64,000 nucleotides of DNA from Psychrobacter pygoscelis. GTDB lineage: Bacteria > Pseudomonadota > Gammaproteobacteria > Pseudomonadales > Moraxellaceae. The stretch lies in contig NZ_RQRU01000001.1 in NCBI RefSeq assembly GCF_004335015.1, positions 682,001 through 746,000 on the forward strand. Reading direction: 5' to 3'. Below are positions 63,186-64,000 of the stretch, one piece after another. How positions within the stretch are numbered: the stretch's first letter is position 1; the number at the start of each line of letters is the position of its first letter. The notes below the pieces were generated by a model. It ran no database searches, was not told the origin of the DNA, and was given only the letters and a program-made list of their open reading frames with translations. Position numbers and translations under genes: made by a program.

Positions 63186-63445
63186 ATAAATAATTAAACT
63201 ATTCGTTCTATTCAGCGAATTAATGCTTAATATTGACCTAAAAAGTGCTAACTACTGCCTAAATTATTAAAAAACGCCTAAGAAAATGAACAAGAAAGTC
63301 TATAAACAACATTCAAAGCAAAAAATCAGATAACGACCTTAGCTGACTTCTATACTACCTATTTGTAATCGCACTATAGCCTCGTAATCACTTAGCTCTA
63401 GCAAAATCTGGTTTCTAGGTTGCTGTCTGGAATAGTATCTGAAAG

Positions 63446-64000
63446 CTACATAAACACCCGGCCACCTTCAGTATCATAAGCATTAATATCTGTCTGATAG
63501 ACCTTACTTAATTGCTGATGGGTCATCACCATGCTAGGACTGCCTTGCGCTACAATTTGACCTTGATCAATCAAAACCACCTCATCACTATAGCGATAAG
63601 CGTGGGTTAAGTCATGCAGCACAACGACAATACTTTTACCAGACTCTTCAACCAGTCGCTTTAAATAACGCAGTAAAAATCGCTGATGACGGATATCTAG
63701 ATGGTTGGTCGGCTCGTCAAACATCAGAATTTCCGTATCTTGCATTAGTGCTCTTACGATAGCTAAGCGCTGCTTTTCACCGCCTGACAGTGTTTGTACT
63801 CGAGCAGTACTTAAAGCCGTTAACTCAAAATCATGAAGTAAATTTTGCGCTTTTTCAAGGTGGTATTGGTTTGGCCGCTGATACCATGACAGTACTGGCG
63901 AAACCCCGAGCAGAGCATACTCAAGTGCTGTAAGCGGTAGCTCAAAGCGCTCGTGCTGCCCGACCCAAGCTATCTTACCACGGCGAATCAGCTGCTCTGA
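63446..64000 (-). CDS. Iron/siderophore-type ABC transporter ATPase, 3' part, cut by window edge
   Basis: About 184 C-terminal residues are visible; the N-terminus with Walker A lies beyond base 64000. Reading from the edge: IRRGKIAWVGQHERFELPLTALEYALLG (Q-loop region), signature LSGGEKQRLAIVRAL, Walker B ILMFDEPTNHLD, and switch His VLHDLTHAYRYSD. The end is SKVYQTDINAYDTEGGRVFM. This is the FecE/FepC/BtuD class that powers uptake of iron chelates, heme or B12. Adjacent exbB-exbD suggest an iron-related substrate. Not a full gene in this window. Confidence 0.85.
   Translation of the reverse strand, partial: SEQLIRRGKIAWVGQHERFELPLTALEYALLGVSPVLSWYQRPNQYHLEKAQNLLHDFELTALSTARVQTLSGGEKQRLAIVRALMQDTEILMFDEPTNHLDIRHQRFLLRYLKRLVEESGKSIVVVLHDLTHAYRYSDEVVLIDQGQIVAQGSPSMVMTHQQLSKVYQTDINAYDTEGGRVFM

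Noticed and set aside
1..64000. tRNA or rRNA genes
   Set aside because: No cloverleaf-like sequence or conserved rRNA stretch was recognised by eye; a dedicated search could still find a missed tRNA.

Overview
The window looks like chromosomal DNA of a gammaproteobacterium of the Moraxellaceae, most likely Psychrobacter. This is inferred from moderate-to-low GC, AT-rich intergenic DNA, Acinetobacter/Psychrobacter-type gene families (hemophilin/Slam locus, BapA-type adhesin, an IS1595-like element) and the mix of purine, urea and lysine catabolism. No rRNA or tRNA gene was seen.

Layout. (1) 1-1.9 kb: the 3' end of a type I-C CRISPR-Cas locus (cas1 fragment, cas2, leader, short array). The last visible repeat is cut by a 170-bp hairpin-rich element present as a direct tandem pair. 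(2) 2.7-7.9 kb: a lipoprotein gene, a decayed OmpA-domain gene and a 1395-aa type-I-secreted adhesin with a von Willebrand A domain. (3) 8.1-10.3 kb: a decayed IS1595-like element, then a TonB-like protein with a Fur-like box upstream and very long repeats. (4) 10.5-22.6 kb, all minus strand: a block that reads as a near-complete lysine/pipecolate/2-aminoadipate route (ketimine-reductase-like enzyme, FAD D-2-hydroxyglutarate dehydrogenase-like enzyme, pipecolate-oxidase-like enzyme, NhaC-type transporter, aminoadipate-semialdehyde dehydrogenase, 2-oxoadipate dioxygenase/decarboxylase HglS, class III aminotransferase) plus a LysR regulator. (5) 23.4-29.8 kb: a PaoABC-like molybdenum aldehyde oxidoreductase operon with its XdhC/PaoD-like chaperone and a MocA-like cytidylyltransferase.

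(6) 30-38.4 kb: an iron/heme island with Fur-like boxes: a large TonB-dependent receptor, two DUF1566/Lcl-domain exported proteins, a hemophilin-like hemophore and its Slam-type outer-membrane exporter. (7) 38.5-46.1 kb: a histidine phosphatase, a umuC fragment and a complete four-gene Wadjet-type (JetD-C-A-B) anti-plasmid condensin operon. (8) 46.3-55 kb: guanine deaminase, xanthine dehydrogenase (xdhABC) and a xanthine/uracil-family permease. (9) 55.5-61.6 kb: the urea ABC transporter urtABCDE behind a sigma-54-like promoter. (10) 61.8-64 kb: exbD, exbB and the 3' part of an iron-type ABC transporter ATPase, again with a Fur-like box.

Together the genes describe scavenging of nitrogen (purines, urea, lysine) and of iron/heme, flanked by two defence systems: CRISPR I-C at the left edge and Wadjet in the middle. 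The strongest candidates for a second look are the interrupted CRISPR array, the hemophilin/Slam locus carrying two DUF1566 proteins, the Wadjet operon beside a broken umuC, and the seven-gene lysine block. No wholly unknown system could be shown from the sequence alone.
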